Origin: Pseudomonadota bacterium
GTDB taxonomy: Bacteria > Pseudomonadota > Gammaproteobacteria > Steroidobacterales > Steroidobacteraceae
Assembly: GCA_003242275.1 (NCBI GenBank)
Contig: QGUX01000005.1
Coordinates: 1 to 28,304 of the forward strand
DNA: 28,304 bases
Direction of reading: 5' to 3'
Shown here: positions 1 to 7,270 of the stretch, piece by piece
Layout: each line of letters begins with the position of its first letter
How positions within the stretch are numbered: position 1 is the first letter of the stretch
The notes under the pieces: generated by a model
Databases searched by the model: none
Seen by the model: only the letters and a program-made list of their open reading frames with translations
Told to the model about the DNA's origin: nothing
Translations under genes and position numbers: made by a program

Positions 1-1750
1 GCGTGGCCTTGAAGTCCACGGTGGGGAAGCGGGCCAGCACGCCTTCCTCGGCCTGCAGGCGGATACCCTTCTCGACCGAGGGCACGAATTCCTTCGGCAC
101 CGAGCCGCCGACGGTCTGGTCCTCGAAGATGATTCCCGAGCCGCGCTCCAGGGGTTCGAACTTGATCCACACCTCGGCGAACTGGCCGGAACCGCCGGTC
201 TGCTTCTTGTGGATGTAGTTCTCCTGGACCGGCTTGGTGAGCGTCTCGCGGTACGCCACCTGCGGCTGGCCCATCACGCCCTCGACGTTGAACTCGGTGC
301 GGCAGCGGTCCAGGGTCACGTCCAGGTGCAGCTCGCCCATGCCGCGCAGGATGGTCTCACCCGTGTCGCGGTCGGTCTCCAGGCGCAGCGAGGGATCGGC
401 ACGCACCAGCTTGCCCAGCGCGTTGGTGAACTTCTCCTGCTCGGCCTTGTTCTTCGGCTTCACCGACACGCTGATCACGGGCTCGGGGAAGCGCATGCGC
501 TCCAGCACCACCGGGGCGTTGGCGTCGCACAGCGTGTCACCGGTGTCGGTCTCCTGCAGCGAGACCAGCGCGATGATGTCGCCGGCGCGGGCTTCCTCGA
601 TGGGGTTGGCGTCCTTGGCGAACATCTCCACCATGCGGCCGATCTTCTCGCGCTTGCCGCGGGTGCTGTTCAGCACGCTCATGCCCTTGGTCAGCACGCC
701 GGAGTACACGCGGCAGAAGGTCAGCGCGCCGTAGGCGTCGTTGATCACCTTGAACGCCAGCGCGGCGAACGGCTCATCGTCCGAGCACTTGCGCTCGCCG
801 GTCGGGTTGCCGTCGATGTCCACGGTCTTGATGGCCTCGACGTCGGTCGGGGCGGGCAGGTAGTCGACCACCGCATCCAGCACCTGCTGCACGCCACGGT
901 TCTTGTACGAGGAGCCGCACAGCACCGGGTTGAACGCGCCGGACAGCGTGCCCGTGCGCAGGCACTTCTTCAGGGTCTCCTCGCTGGGCTCGGTGCCCTC
1001 GAGGTAGGCCTCCATCGCCTCGTCGTCCATCTCCAGGCAGGTGTCGACCAGCTCACTGCGGAACTTCGGCGCGGCCTCGATGATGGCGCGGTCGGACGGC
1101 ACGGTGATGCCCAGCTTGTCAGCCAGGTCCGGGGTGATGTCGAGGATGTCCCACTTGGCGTCGCGGTCTTCCGACTCCCACACCAGCGCCTTGTAGGCCA
1201 CCAGGTCGATCATGCCGCGGAAGTTGTCCTCGGAGCCCAGCGGCAGGTAGATGGGCAGCGGACGGGCGCCCAGGCGGGTCTTGATCATGTCCACGCAGCG
1301 CAGGAAGTTCGCGCCGCTGCGGTCCATCTTGTTCACGTAGCAGATGCGCGGGACCTTGTAGTTGTCCGCGAGGCGCCAGTTGGTCTCCGACTGCGGCTCC
1401 ACGCCGGCCACGCCGTCGAACACCACCACTGCGCCGTCGAGCACGCGCAGGGAACGGTTCACCTCGATGGTGAAGTCCACGTGGCCCGGGGTGTCGATGA
1501 CGTTGAGCTTCTTGCCCTTCCAGAAGGCCGAGACCGAAGCGGACTGGATCGTGATGCCGCGCTTCTGCTCCTGCTCCATGTAGTCCGTCGTGGTCGAGGA
1601 CTTCAGGTCCTTGGTGTCGTGCACGTCCACGATGGTGTGCTTGCGCCCCGTGTAGTACAGGATGCGCTCCGTGGTCGTGGTCTTGCCGGCGTCGACGTGG
1701 GCGATGATGCCGATGTTGCGGATGTCGGACAGCGGAATTTTGCGGGCCAT
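1..1750 (-). CDS. fusA: Elongation factor G (partial; C-terminus beyond window edge), probable second EF-G paralogue
   Basis: GTPase that drives ribosomal translocation or, as a paralogue, ribosome recycling. About 583 of the usual ~700 residues are visible, read on the minus strand from ATG at 1750. G1 is AHVDAGKT (17-24), followed by [13 protein letters not shown] and NKMD. Domains G, II and III are complete, and domain IV begins with a [11 protein letters not shown] stretch; the rest lies outside the window. The switch-I region reads [20 protein letters not shown], about five residues longer than the E. coli form (VHDGAATMDWMEQEQ), and the [20 protein letters not shown] stretch also differs from canonical gammaproteobacterial EF-G. 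No rpsG lies upstream; instead a divergent secreted-protein gene follows after 259 bases. From memory, this form resembles EF-G variants found as second copies or in other phyla. EF-G identity is certain; its paralogue status is inferred. Confidence 0.95.
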   Translation of the reverse strand, partial: MARKIPLSDIRNIGIIAHVDAGKTTTTERILYYTGRKHTIVDVHDTKDLKSSTTTDYMEQEQKRGITIQSASVSAFWKGKKLNVIDTPGHVDFTIEVNRSLRVLDGAVVVFDGVAGVEPQSETNWRLADNYKVPRICYVNKMDRSGANFLRCVDMIKTRLGARPLPIYLPLGSEDNFRGMIDLVAYKALVWESEDRDAKWDILDITPDLADKLGITVPSDRAIIEAAPKFRSELVDTCLEMDDEAMEAYLEGTEPSEETLKKCLRTGTLSGAFNPVLCGSSYKNRGVQQVLDAVVDYLPAPTDVEAIKTVDIDGNPTGERKCSDDEPFAALAFKVINDAYGALTFCRVYSGVLTKGMSVLNSTRGKREKIGRMVEMFAKDANPIEEARAGDIIALVSLQETDTGDTLCDANAPVVLERMRFPEPVISVSVKPKNKAEQEKFTNALGKLVRADPSLRLETDRDTGETILRGMGELHLDVTLDRCRTEFNVEGVMGQPQVAYRETLTKPVQENYIHKKQTGGSGQFAEVWIKFEPLERGSGIIFEDQTVGGSVPKEFVPSVEKGIRLQAEEGVLARFPTVDFKAT

Positions 1751-1873
1751 CAGGTTCGTTCCGTGCAGAATGAAGGGAGATCGGGTCTGGATCTGCCACC
1801 ACGGGGGGACTGCCCGGACCCTTGAAAAAGCGCGCAAGGATACGCGATCGGGGGGCCGGACTGCCACCCGAAT

Positions 1874-1888
1874 TTTACATTATGTAAA
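1874..1888. promoter_or_regulatory. AT-rich perfect palindrome, candidate operator
   Basis: TTTACAT-T-ATGTAAA is a perfect inverted repeat with 7-base arms and a one-base centre. It sits in the divergent intergenic region between the EF-G gene and the SnoaL-repeat gene, about 120 bases from each start. Such an AT-rich perfect palindrome stands out in this GC-rich sequence. It looks like the site of a dimeric regulator, but I cannot assign the family, and no clear -35/-10 pair is visible beside it. Confidence 0.5.
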
Positions 1889-2009
1889 GTCTTTCCGGCC
1901 GCCTGGCCAGGTGGCGGGGGCGCTGCGGCCAAGGCACTCTGGCGTAAGCTCGATGGCCGGAGAAGGGCCGCGGGGCGACAGGCCGGCGGTCACCAACAGG
2001 GGGGAATCC

Positions 2010-4055
2010 ATGCGATCGTTCGTGGTACGAATGGCCGGAATCATCGTGGCAGCCTGCTGCGGGTCTCTTGCCGCCGAGGCCGGCGCCGCCGACGCCGTGG
2101 CCGCGCGCCCGGCCACCGTTCAGGACCTGCTGCGCCGGGCCGAGCGCGAACTCGACCGGAAGGAAATCGAGCGCCTGCAGCGCGCCTACGGCTACTACAT
2201 CGACCAGTCCGACTGGGACAACGTGCTCGACCTGATGACGGACGACGCCACGGTGGAGTACTCGCAGTCGGGCGTGTACGTGGGCAAGGAATCGATCCGC
2301 CGCCTGCTGTACTCCATCGGCTACGGCCGCCGCGGCCTGCTGCCGCAGCAGCTGCGCGAACACACGCAGCTGCAGCCCGTGGTCACGATCTCGGAGGACG
2401 GGAAGACGGCCCGCGCGCGCTGGCGCGCGGTGGTGCTGCTTGGCCAGTGGCAGCAGTACGCGCGCTGGCAGGTCGGTCCCTACGTCAACGAGTACCGCAA
2501 GGAGAATGGCCGCTGGAAGATTTCCAGCCTGCACTGGTACGAAACCTTCACCGTGCCCTACAAGGGGGGCTGGAAGGGGCACATGGAGGCCACCAACGTG
2601 GCCGACCGCGACATCCCGCCGCCGGACCGGCCCTCGACCTTCCGCATCGAACCCTGGCCGGCGGTGCACCTGCCGCCTTGGGGCTTCGGGCATCCGGTGC
2701 GCGATGCGGCGCGCTCGGCCTCGGCGGTGCCGGCCACCGAAGGCGTCACCGGGCGGGCCAGCGCGCGCGACCTGGCGCGGCTGGAACAGATGGTCACGCG
2801 GCTGGAGGACCAGCGCGACATCGAGCGCCTGCAGCGCACCTACGGCTACTACGTGGACAAGAACCTGTGGGACGAGATCCCGGGCCTGTTCACCGAGCAG
2901 GCCACGCTGGAGATCGGCGGCCGCGGCGTGTTCGTGGGGCGCGAGCGCATCCGGGAGTACATGCACTACCTCGGCTTCCCGGTGCACGGGCGGCTGTACG
3001 ACCACACGCAGATGCAGCCGCTGATCCACGTGTCGCCGGATGGCACGAGCGCGAAGGGACGCTGGCGCGCGCTGGTGTTCGGCGGCGACTACGGTGGCTC
3101 CAGCGCCTTCGCCGACGTCATCTACGAGAACGAGTACCGGAAGGTCGACGGCAAGTGGATGATTTCGAAGCTGCACGCCTGGTTCGTGTTCTACACCGAC
3201 TTCGACCGCGGCTGGGGCGAGAGCGCCTGGCCGATCACGCGGCCGGAGGCCGACCTGCCCCCGGACCGTCCGCCCACGCGCGTGTACGACATGTATCCCG
3301 GCGAGATCACCGCGCCGCTGCACTATGAGAACCCGGTGACCGGCGCGCCGGTGTTCCCGGCCGCGCGCACCGCGCCGCCGCGCGCCACCGCGACGCTGGA
3401 GGAGCTGGCGCAGCGGCTGGCCCGCATCGAGGACGCGCGCGCCATCGAGTACCTGCACAACGCCTTCGCCTACTACCTCGACCGCTGGCAGTGGGACGAC
3501 GTCGCCGACCTGTTCGCCGCGGACGGCAGCATCGAGCTGGCGCAGCGCGGCGTCTACCAGGGCAGGGCGAGGGTGCGCGCTTTCCTCGACCTGTTCGGTC
3601 CGCAGGGGTTGCGCCAGGGTGAGCTGTTCGACCATGTGCAGTACCAGCCCATCGTGACCGTTGCGCCGGATGGGCTCACCGCGAAGGCCCGCGTGCGCGA
3701 GCTGGCGATGGAGGGCAGGCATGGCGTGGAGGCCACCATCGGCGGCGGCATCTACGAGAACGAATACGTGAAGGAGAACGGGGTGTGGAAGATCAGCAAG
3801 CTGCACCTCTTCACCACCTTCATCGCCGACCTGGAGCGCGGCTGGGCGCGCGGCCCGCGGCCGGCGCCGGGCAGGTCCACCGAGCTGCCGCCGGACCAGC
3901 CGCCCACCGTGGTGTACCAGTCCTTCCCGCTGTACTTCGCCGGGCCGGCCTTCCACTTCCCCAACCCGGTGACAGGGCGCATGGTGGAGATCCGTGGCGC
4001 GGTGGAGGGGAAGCGGCCCGAGCCCATCGTGCCGATGGACCAGCGCGGCCGGTGA
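2010..4055 (+). CDS. Exported protein with three tandem SnoaL/NTF2-like domains
   Basis: A 681-residue protein from ATG at 2010, chosen because AGGGGGGAA lies six bases upstream and a signal peptide follows at once. The N-terminus (1-28) is a Sec signal ending near AGAADA; a VAAC (13-16) could alternatively act as a lipobox. Three homologous units begin near 52, 270 and 478 with IERLQRAYGYYIDQSDWD, IERLQRTYGYYVDKNLWD and IEYLHNAFAYYLDRWQWD. Each continues through a GVYVG-like strand, a HTQ/HVQ-x-QP motif, NEYRKENGRWKISSLH-like strands, and a proline linker (PPDRP or PPDQP). This is the SnoaL_4/NTF2-like alpha+beta cone fold, usually a single ~130-residue unit that is an enzyme or a ligand-binding domain. 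Three copies in one exported chain is unusual. It is transcribed alone, divergent from the EF-G gene, with a strong hairpin after it. Substrate and reaction are unknown. Confidence 0.88.
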   Translation: MRSFVVRMAGIIVAACCGSLAAEAGAADAVAARPATVQDLLRRAERELDRKEIERLQRAYGYYIDQSDWDNVLDLMTDDATVEYSQSGVYVGKESIRRLLYSIGYGRRGLLPQQLREHTQLQPVVTISEDGKTARARWRAVVLLGQWQQYARWQVGPYVNEYRKENGRWKISSLHWYETFTVPYKGGWKGHMEATNVADRDIPPPDRPSTFRIEPWPAVHLPPWGFGHPVRDAARSASAVPATEGVTGRASARDLARLEQMVTRLEDQRDIERLQRTYGYYVDKNLWDEIPGLFTEQATLEIGGRGVFVGRERIREYMHYLGFPVHGRLYDHTQMQPLIHVSPDGTSAKGRWRALVFGGDYGGSSAFADVIYENEYRKVDGKWMISKLHAWFVFYTDFDRGWGESAWPITRPEADLPPDRPPTRVYDMYPGEITAPLHYENPVTGAPVFPAARTAPPRATATLEELAQRLARIEDARAIEYLHNAFAYYLDRWQWDDVADLFAADGSIELAQRGVYQGRARVRAFLDLFGPQGLRQGELFDHVQYQPIVTVAPDGLTAKARVRELAMEGRHGVEATIGGGIYENEYVKENGVWKISKLHLFTTFIADLERGWARGPRPAPGRSTELPPDQPPTVVYQSFPLYFAGPAFHFPNPVTGRMVEIRGAVEGKRPEPIVPMDQRGR

Positions 4056-4090
4056 AACCCGTCCCGCGCATTCGCGACCGCTGCAACGAG

Positions 4091-4120
4091 GAAAGGCTCA
4101 CCTGCGAAGGTGAGCCTTTC
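4091..4120 (+). terminator. Strong hairpin terminator after the SnoaL-repeat gene
   Basis: A perfect 13-bp stem (4091-4103 with 4108-4120, GAAAGGCTCACCT and its complement) closes on a GCGA tetraloop of the GNRA type, 35 bases after the stop. Only a short T run (TTTC) lies in the 3' arm, so it is not a textbook U-tract terminator. The stem starts with GAAA and could also work on the other strand. Confidence 0.75.
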
Positions 4121-4346
4121 CGGAATTGGTGGCCTCTCAGAGTCCCGCCAACAGCGCACCTTCGGTGAAGCTGCGGGTCGACGGGACTGCCCGAGGGCCG
4201 GACTTCAACTTAGCCGCTTTGCGTGCAGGTTGAAAGTAACAAATCGGTTAACTTCGTCGAGCAATTCCTCTTGGTTGCATGAACGCATCATCTGTTGCGT
4301 GCACGCAGCCACAGCGGATGGAATTTCCGGAATGTCCCTCGTGGAC

Positions 4347-4366
4347 GCGCCCGGTCACCCGGGCGC
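4347..4366 (-). terminator. Hairpin downstream of the lipoprotein gene
   Basis: GCGCCCGG-TCAC-CCGGGCGC is a perfect 8-bp GC stem with a four-base loop, seven bases beyond the minus-strand stop at 4373. It has no T run, so it is a candidate terminator or mRNA 3'-end stabiliser. Confidence 0.45.
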
Positions 4367-4372
4367 AGCTCC

Positions 4373-5161
4373 CTACTCGGTGTCGATGCGCAGCCGCGCC
4401 TCGCCGGTGACCGGATCGGCGTACTCGCGGTTGTCCTCGCACACGTACTCGTACATCTTGTAGCCGGGCTTGCGCTGGTAGGTCCACTTCCACTTCCACG
4501 GCTCGGTCAGGTACTCCGGATCGACCACGGTCACCTCGTTCTCGAAGTGGTCAGCGTCGATCATGCGCATGCGCTCGTGGATGCGCATGTTGGCCGAGTG
4601 CGGGGTGTCGCGGAAGCGCACGTAGTCCTTGATGCCGATGGTCTCGACCACGAAGTCGTTGCCCTCCCAGTGGCCCACCGAATGGCCCCAGAAGCCGGGT
4701 TCGGCATCCTCCACCGGCGGCAGCGTGTCGTCGAGGTAGATGCGCCGGACCTGGTTGTAGGCCTCCTGGATGATGGTGACCTGCCGCGGCGTGATCAGCA
4801 CCTCCATCGGGAACATGGCCATCATCATCGCCGGCATGCCGTCGGGGATGCAGTGGGTGTAATGCGTGGCGATGGGACGTCCGGCGGCATTGGCCTCGTC
4901 GTGGCGCCGGCGCTCGGCTTCCCACTCGGCCTTGTACTCGGGCTTCAGCGGCGGCGCCGGGATGCCGGCCAGCCCCACGGGACCCGAGGGGGCCACGGTG
5001 CTGGGGTCACGCTCGGCGTCGGTGGGCGTGGGGTAGCGTTCCCACGTGCCGCTGAAGTCGCGCGGATCGAAGCCGCCTGCCTGCGTGCCACCGCTGCTGG
5101 AACAGCCGGCGATCACCAGCCCGGCGAGCAGCGCGCAGCCGGTCGCAATGGCGCGCCTCAT
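4373..5161 (-). CDS. Lipoprotein of unknown function
   Basis: A 262-residue protein with a lipoprotein signal: lipobox VIAGC puts the lipidated cysteine at residue 20, followed by a Ser/Gly-rich linker. The body has family-like motifs: FSGTWERYP (36-44), HCIPDGMPAMMMAMFPMEV (103-121), GHSVGHWEGNDFVVET (159-174), PHSANMRIHERM (187-198), DPEYLTEPW (214-222) and a C-terminal YEYVCEDN. The WEG-x-x-x-VV-x-T and DP-x-x-x-x-x-PW pattern recalls a family I know only as hypothetical proteins of acidobacteria and steroid-degrading proteobacteria; I do not know its function. The Met cluster plus His100, His103 and Cys104 could bind a metal, which is speculation. The ATG overlaps the stop of the upstream DUF6152 gene (ATGA), so the two are translationally coupled. 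Confidence 0.85.
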   Translation of the reverse strand: MRRAIATGCALLAGLVIAGCSSSGGTQAGGFDPRDFSGTWERYPTPTDAERDPSTVAPSGPVGLAGIPAPPLKPEYKAEWEAERRRHDEANAAGRPIATHYTHCIPDGMPAMMMAMFPMEVLITPRQVTIIQEAYNQVRRIYLDDTLPPVEDAEPGFWGHSVGHWEGNDFVVETIGIKDYVRFRDTPHSANMRIHERMRMIDADHFENEVTVVDPEYLTEPWKWKWTYQRKPGYKMYEYVCEDNREYADPVTGEARLRIDTE

Positions 5162-5589
5162 TTCGCGGCCCCCGGCAGCGGCGAACCATCCTCGATGCTG
5201 ATGTTCGGCGGGCCCGCCGGTCCGCCGTTGCCGAGGATGCGCCCGTCGGCGAGCTTGACCTGCTTGAGCAGCGCGCCGGGCTCGCCGGTACGCAGCGGCG
5301 CGACCACCACGGTGAGCCTGTCGTCGGGCTTGATGATGTTGAACTTCCAGCCGCTGCGGTTGAGGATGCCCGGGTTGGCGCACTCGATGGTCCAGTGGCG
5401 CATCTTGCCCTTGGGGTCCGGCGCCTCGAGGTGGATGTACACGTGCGGGTTCTGCCAGCGGAACTCGGTGACCCGTCCTTCGAGGCGGATCTGGTTATCG
5501 CTGTCGAACATGGCAAAGGAATGGTGCGCGCCGGCGCTCATCGCGCCGCTGCACAGGACCACAAATGCGAGCAGACTGCGCATCCTCAC
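5158..5589 (-). CDS. DUF6152 family exported protein
   Basis: A 143-residue protein with a Sec signal (MRMRSLLAFVVLCSGAMSAGA), with mature sequence beginning near AHHSFAMFD. The AHHSFAMFD, V-T-E-F-R-W-Q-NPHVYIHLEA and WTIECANPGILNRSGW stretches are typical of DUF6152, a small periplasmic family of unknown function. The start is taken as GTG at 5589 because AGGGGGG lies six bases upstream; ATG at 5583 is the alternative and changes the protein by only two residues. It is the first gene of a two-gene operon with the lipoprotein, joined by an ATGA overlap. The Gly-Pro-rich tail (GNGGPAGPPNISIEDGSPLPG) looks disordered. Family call is good; function is unknown. Confidence 0.85.
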   Translation of the reverse strand: MRMRSLLAFVVLCSGAMSAGAHHSFAMFDSDNQIRLEGRVTEFRWQNPHVYIHLEAPDPKGKMRHWTIECANPGILNRSGWKFNIIKPDDRLTVVVAPLRTGEPGALLKQVKLADGRILGNGGPAGPPNISIEDGSPLPGAAK

Positions 5590-5612
5590 GAAGACCCCCC
5601 TGTGATTTATTG

Positions 5613-5634
5613 GCGGTTATCGCAGTGAAACCGC
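5613..5634. promoter_or_regulatory. Inverted repeat upstream of the DUF6152 operon
   Basis: GCGGTT (5613-5618) and AACCGC (5629-5634) are complementary arms separated by ten bases, 24-45 bases upstream of the DUF6152 start, beside an AT-rich AATAAAT on the minus strand. The position fits an operator over the promoter, but the arms are short and no regulator is adjacent. Confidence 0.3.
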
Positions 5635-5680
5635 TTGACGCTGACTGTACTCCCGCGGCGGGGCGCGAAAAAGGGCCGCG

Positions 5681-6199
5681 TCAGCGGGCGCCGTCGTCGC
5701 GCTCCTGCCGCCCGCGAAGTTCCTCCAGGGCCTGACGGCGCTCGGCAGGCGACTTCTGCTGCCATTCGCGGCGCAGCTGCGCGCGTCGTTCTTCCGACAG
5801 TTGCTGGACCTGCCGCAGGGCCTCGCGCAGGCGCTGCTGCTGCTCCGGCGGCAGGTCCTGGAACTGCTGCCAGCGTTCGCGCCGCAGGGCTCGGCGTTCC
5901 TCGTTGAGCCCGCGCCAGCGGGCCAGCCTTTCGCGCGCGGCCCGGCGCTGGTCCTGGTCCATGCCGGCCCAGCGCTCGGCGAGCAGGGCGAGACGGGCCC
6001 GCCGCACCGGCGGCATCCGGTCCCAGCGCCGCTCCAGCGGAGCCAGCAGCTCCCGCTGCTGGGGCGAGAGCTGTGACCACGAAGGTGCGGCCGGCTGCGC
6101 GGCATGCGCCGGCGCAAGGATGAGCAGCAGTGCCACGAGTGCGAACGGCAGCAGCAGGCGGGCCAGGCGGAGCGTGCGGGCGTGAACGGACATGGGCAT
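5681..6199 (-). CDS. DUF3106 family periplasmic protein
   Basis: A 172-residue protein with a Sec signal (about 1-33, cleavage after AHA), followed by a helical, Arg/Gln/Glu-rich domain with repeating W-x-x-L-x-P-x-QR and ERW-x-x-M motifs (WSQLSPQQRELL, RRWDRMPPVRR, WQQFQDLPPEQQQRL). This is the DUF3106 pattern. Such proteins commonly follow a sigma factor and a DUF3619 gene, as here. The TGATG junction at 6201-6197 makes the start share a base with the stop of the preceding gene. ATG at 6193 is an alternative start. The highly charged coil suggests a periplasmic stress sensor or chaperone-like role, which is inference. Confidence 0.82.
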   Translation of the reverse strand: MPMSVHARTLRLARLLLPFALVALLLILAPAHAAQPAAPSWSQLSPQQRELLAPLERRWDRMPPVRRARLALLAERWAGMDQDQRRAARERLARWRGLNEERRALRRERWQQFQDLPPEQQQRLREALRQVQQLSEERRAQLRREWQQKSPAERRQALEELRGRQERDDGAR

Positions 6200-6582
6200 C
6201 AACCTCCGCCGCTGTCCAGTTCCGCCATGGCGGCGGCCCATTCGAGGAAGCCGAAATCCTCCTCCTGGCTCAGCTCCCAGGCTTCCCCGTCGGCCAGAAG
6301 CTCGAAGTCCTGGGGCGCAGTGGCCTGGAAGGGCGTGACCTCCAGCCGGGGTTCCCGCATGAGCAGCAGCAGCGCGATGACCGAGGCGGCCACGGCGCCT
6401 GCCGGCGCCATGCGCAGCAGCCAGGACCATGCGGGACGCCGGGCTTCCTCCACCGCGGCAGCGCGTGCGCGCGCCAGCTTCAGGCGGGTCGCGCCGTCGA
6501 GCCGCTCGGCATCCTCGCGCAGCAGCGCGCCGGCCCGGCGGGCGAACTCCGCGTGCGCCCTGTCTTCTTCGTCGAGGTTCAT
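6199..6582 (-). CDS. DUF3619 family membrane protein, possible anti-sigma partner
   Basis: A 127-residue protein: a charged cytoplasmic N-terminal helix region (1-55, EEDRAHAEFARRAGALLREDAERLDGATR split over two helices), one membrane span (about 58-75), then a short acidic periplasmic tail with DFELLADGEAWELSQEEDFGFLEW. The layout, size and position fit DUF3619. The gene lies directly after a sigma factor (ATGA overlap at 6582-6579) and before DUF3106 (TGATG). A single-pass protein coupled to an ECF sigma gene is typically a sigma regulator, but no zinc-binding anti-sigma HxxxCxxC motif is present. The anti-sigma role is therefore an inference from context. Confidence 0.8.
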   Translation of the reverse strand: MNLDEEDRAHAEFARRAGALLREDAERLDGATRLKLARARAAAVEEARRPAWSWLLRMAPAGAVAASVIALLLLMREPRLEVTPFQATAPQDFELLADGEAWELSQEEDFGFLEWAAAMAELDSGGG

Positions 6583-7166
6583 GGGAATTCTTCCCCCAGT
6601 CTGGTCCGCAGCGCCTGTACCGCACGGAAATAGTGGGTCTTCACGCTGCCGTCGCTCACACCCATCGCCGCGGCCGTGGCCGCCACGTCCAGTCCTTCCA
6701 GGCTGCGCAGCAGGAAGGCCTCCCGCTGCCGCGCGGGCAGCTCGTGCAACGCCGCCTCGAGCGCGGCGAGCAGGGCGCCCTGGTCCGCCTGCGCGTCCGG
6801 ACCGGGCGCCGGATCCGGCGCCTCGGCCACGGGATCGAGGACCTCGTCAGGCGCCTCGCGCCGCCAGGGCACCAGCGCCATGAAGCGGCGGCGCACGGCG
6901 CGCCGCCGCGCCATGTCGCGCACGCGGTTCTGCAGGATGCGATGGAACAGCGCCGGCCATTCGGCCGGGTCGCGGCGCGCGTAGCGGCGGGCGAGGCTCA
7001 GCATCGCGTCCTGCACGGCGTCGAGCGCGTCCTCCTCGTCGCCGAGCGCGATGCGGGCCATGCGGAAGGCCCGCCTTTCCACGCCCGCCAGGAAGCGGTC
7101 GAGGGCATCGGGTGAGGCCTCGGCGGGTACGGGCAAGGTCCGGCCTTCGCAGCAGAGGAAATCCAC
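6579..7166 (-). CDS. RNA polymerase sigma factor, ECF-like (sigma-70 family)
   Basis: A 195-residue sigma factor. Region 2 lies at about 22-90 (LDRFLAGVERRAFRMARIALGDEEDALDAVQDAML, then LFHRILQNRVRDMARRR). A Pro/Asp-rich linker occupies 103-130, and region 4 (133-190) has the helix-turn-helix VAATAAAMGVSDGSVKTHYFRA. The start is GTG at 7166; the region-2 homology starts near residue 20, so a shorter start cannot be excluded. Two neighbouring cysteines (5-6) lie near the N-terminus. It heads the operon sigma-DUF3619-DUF3106, a combination known in beta- and gammaproteobacteria. An ECF-like promoter may lie just upstream, suggesting autoregulation. Confidence 0.88.
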   Translation of the reverse strand: MDFLCCEGRTLPVPAEASPDALDRFLAGVERRAFRMARIALGDEEDALDAVQDAMLSLARRYARRDPAEWPALFHRILQNRVRDMARRRAVRRRFMALVPWRREAPDEVLDPVAEAPDPAPGPDAQADQGALLAALEAALHELPARQREAFLLRSLEGLDVAATAAAMGVSDGSVKTHYFRAVQALRTRLGEEFP

Positions 7167-7174
7167 GGGATGCT

Positions 7175-7201
7175 ACAACGCGCGACCGCGCCGCCGGTTG
7201 A
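7175..7201 (-). promoter_or_regulatory. Candidate ECF-type promoter of the sigma operon
   Basis: On the minus strand TCAACC (7201-7196), 15 bases, then CGTTGT (7180-7175) resembles the AAC-containing -35 and CGT-containing -10 of ECF promoters. The predicted transcript would start only a few bases before the GTG at 7166. The -35 lies in a small hairpin (CCGCCG-GTTGA-CGGCGG, 7191-7207). Short motifs in GC-rich DNA arise easily by chance. Confidence 0.3.
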
Positions 7202-7233
7202 CGGCGGGGAAGGGCGATCACCCTGCAGCGCCC

Positions 7234-7253
7234 GCCCCGGGAGAACCCGGGGC
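7234..7253 (-). terminator. Hairpin downstream of the dienelactone hydrolase gene
   Basis: GCCCCGGG-AGAA-CCCGGGGC forms a perfect 8-bp stem with a four-base loop, 18 bases beyond the stop at 7271 and upstream of the sigma operon. There is no T run. It probably separates the two minus-strand units. Confidence 0.45.
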
Positions 7254-7270
7254 AGCAGCGCCGAAGCGCC

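Larger units (their letters stand above)
4056..4372. other. Convergent intergenic region
   Basis: About 317 bases between the stops of two convergent genes. It contains the terminator at 4091-4120 and a hairpin at 4347-4366. The remaining stretch (4121-4346) is less GC-rich than its surroundings and holds no frame with coding character, RNA gene or repeat that I can recognise. Confidence 0.6.

Noticed and set aside
209..1825. Plus-strand open frame across the EF-G gene
   Set aside because: The minus strand encodes EF-G with all GTPase motifs; the plus frame is a His/Val/Leu-rich shadow.
1875..3956. Long minus-strand open frame antisense to the SnoaL-repeat gene
   Set aside because: The plus-strand frame has a signal peptide, a Shine-Dalgarno sequence and three homologous domains; the antisense product is low-complexity Arg/His/Val-rich.
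4121..4346. Possible small RNA or degraded gene in the convergent gap
   Set aside because: No cloverleaf, conserved fold, terminator of its own or coding signature was found beyond the two hairpins at the edges.
7191..7207. Hairpin CCGCCG-GTTGA-CGGCGG as a terminator
   Set aside because: It lies upstream, not downstream, of the sigma gene and has no T run; kept only as part of the candidate promoter region.
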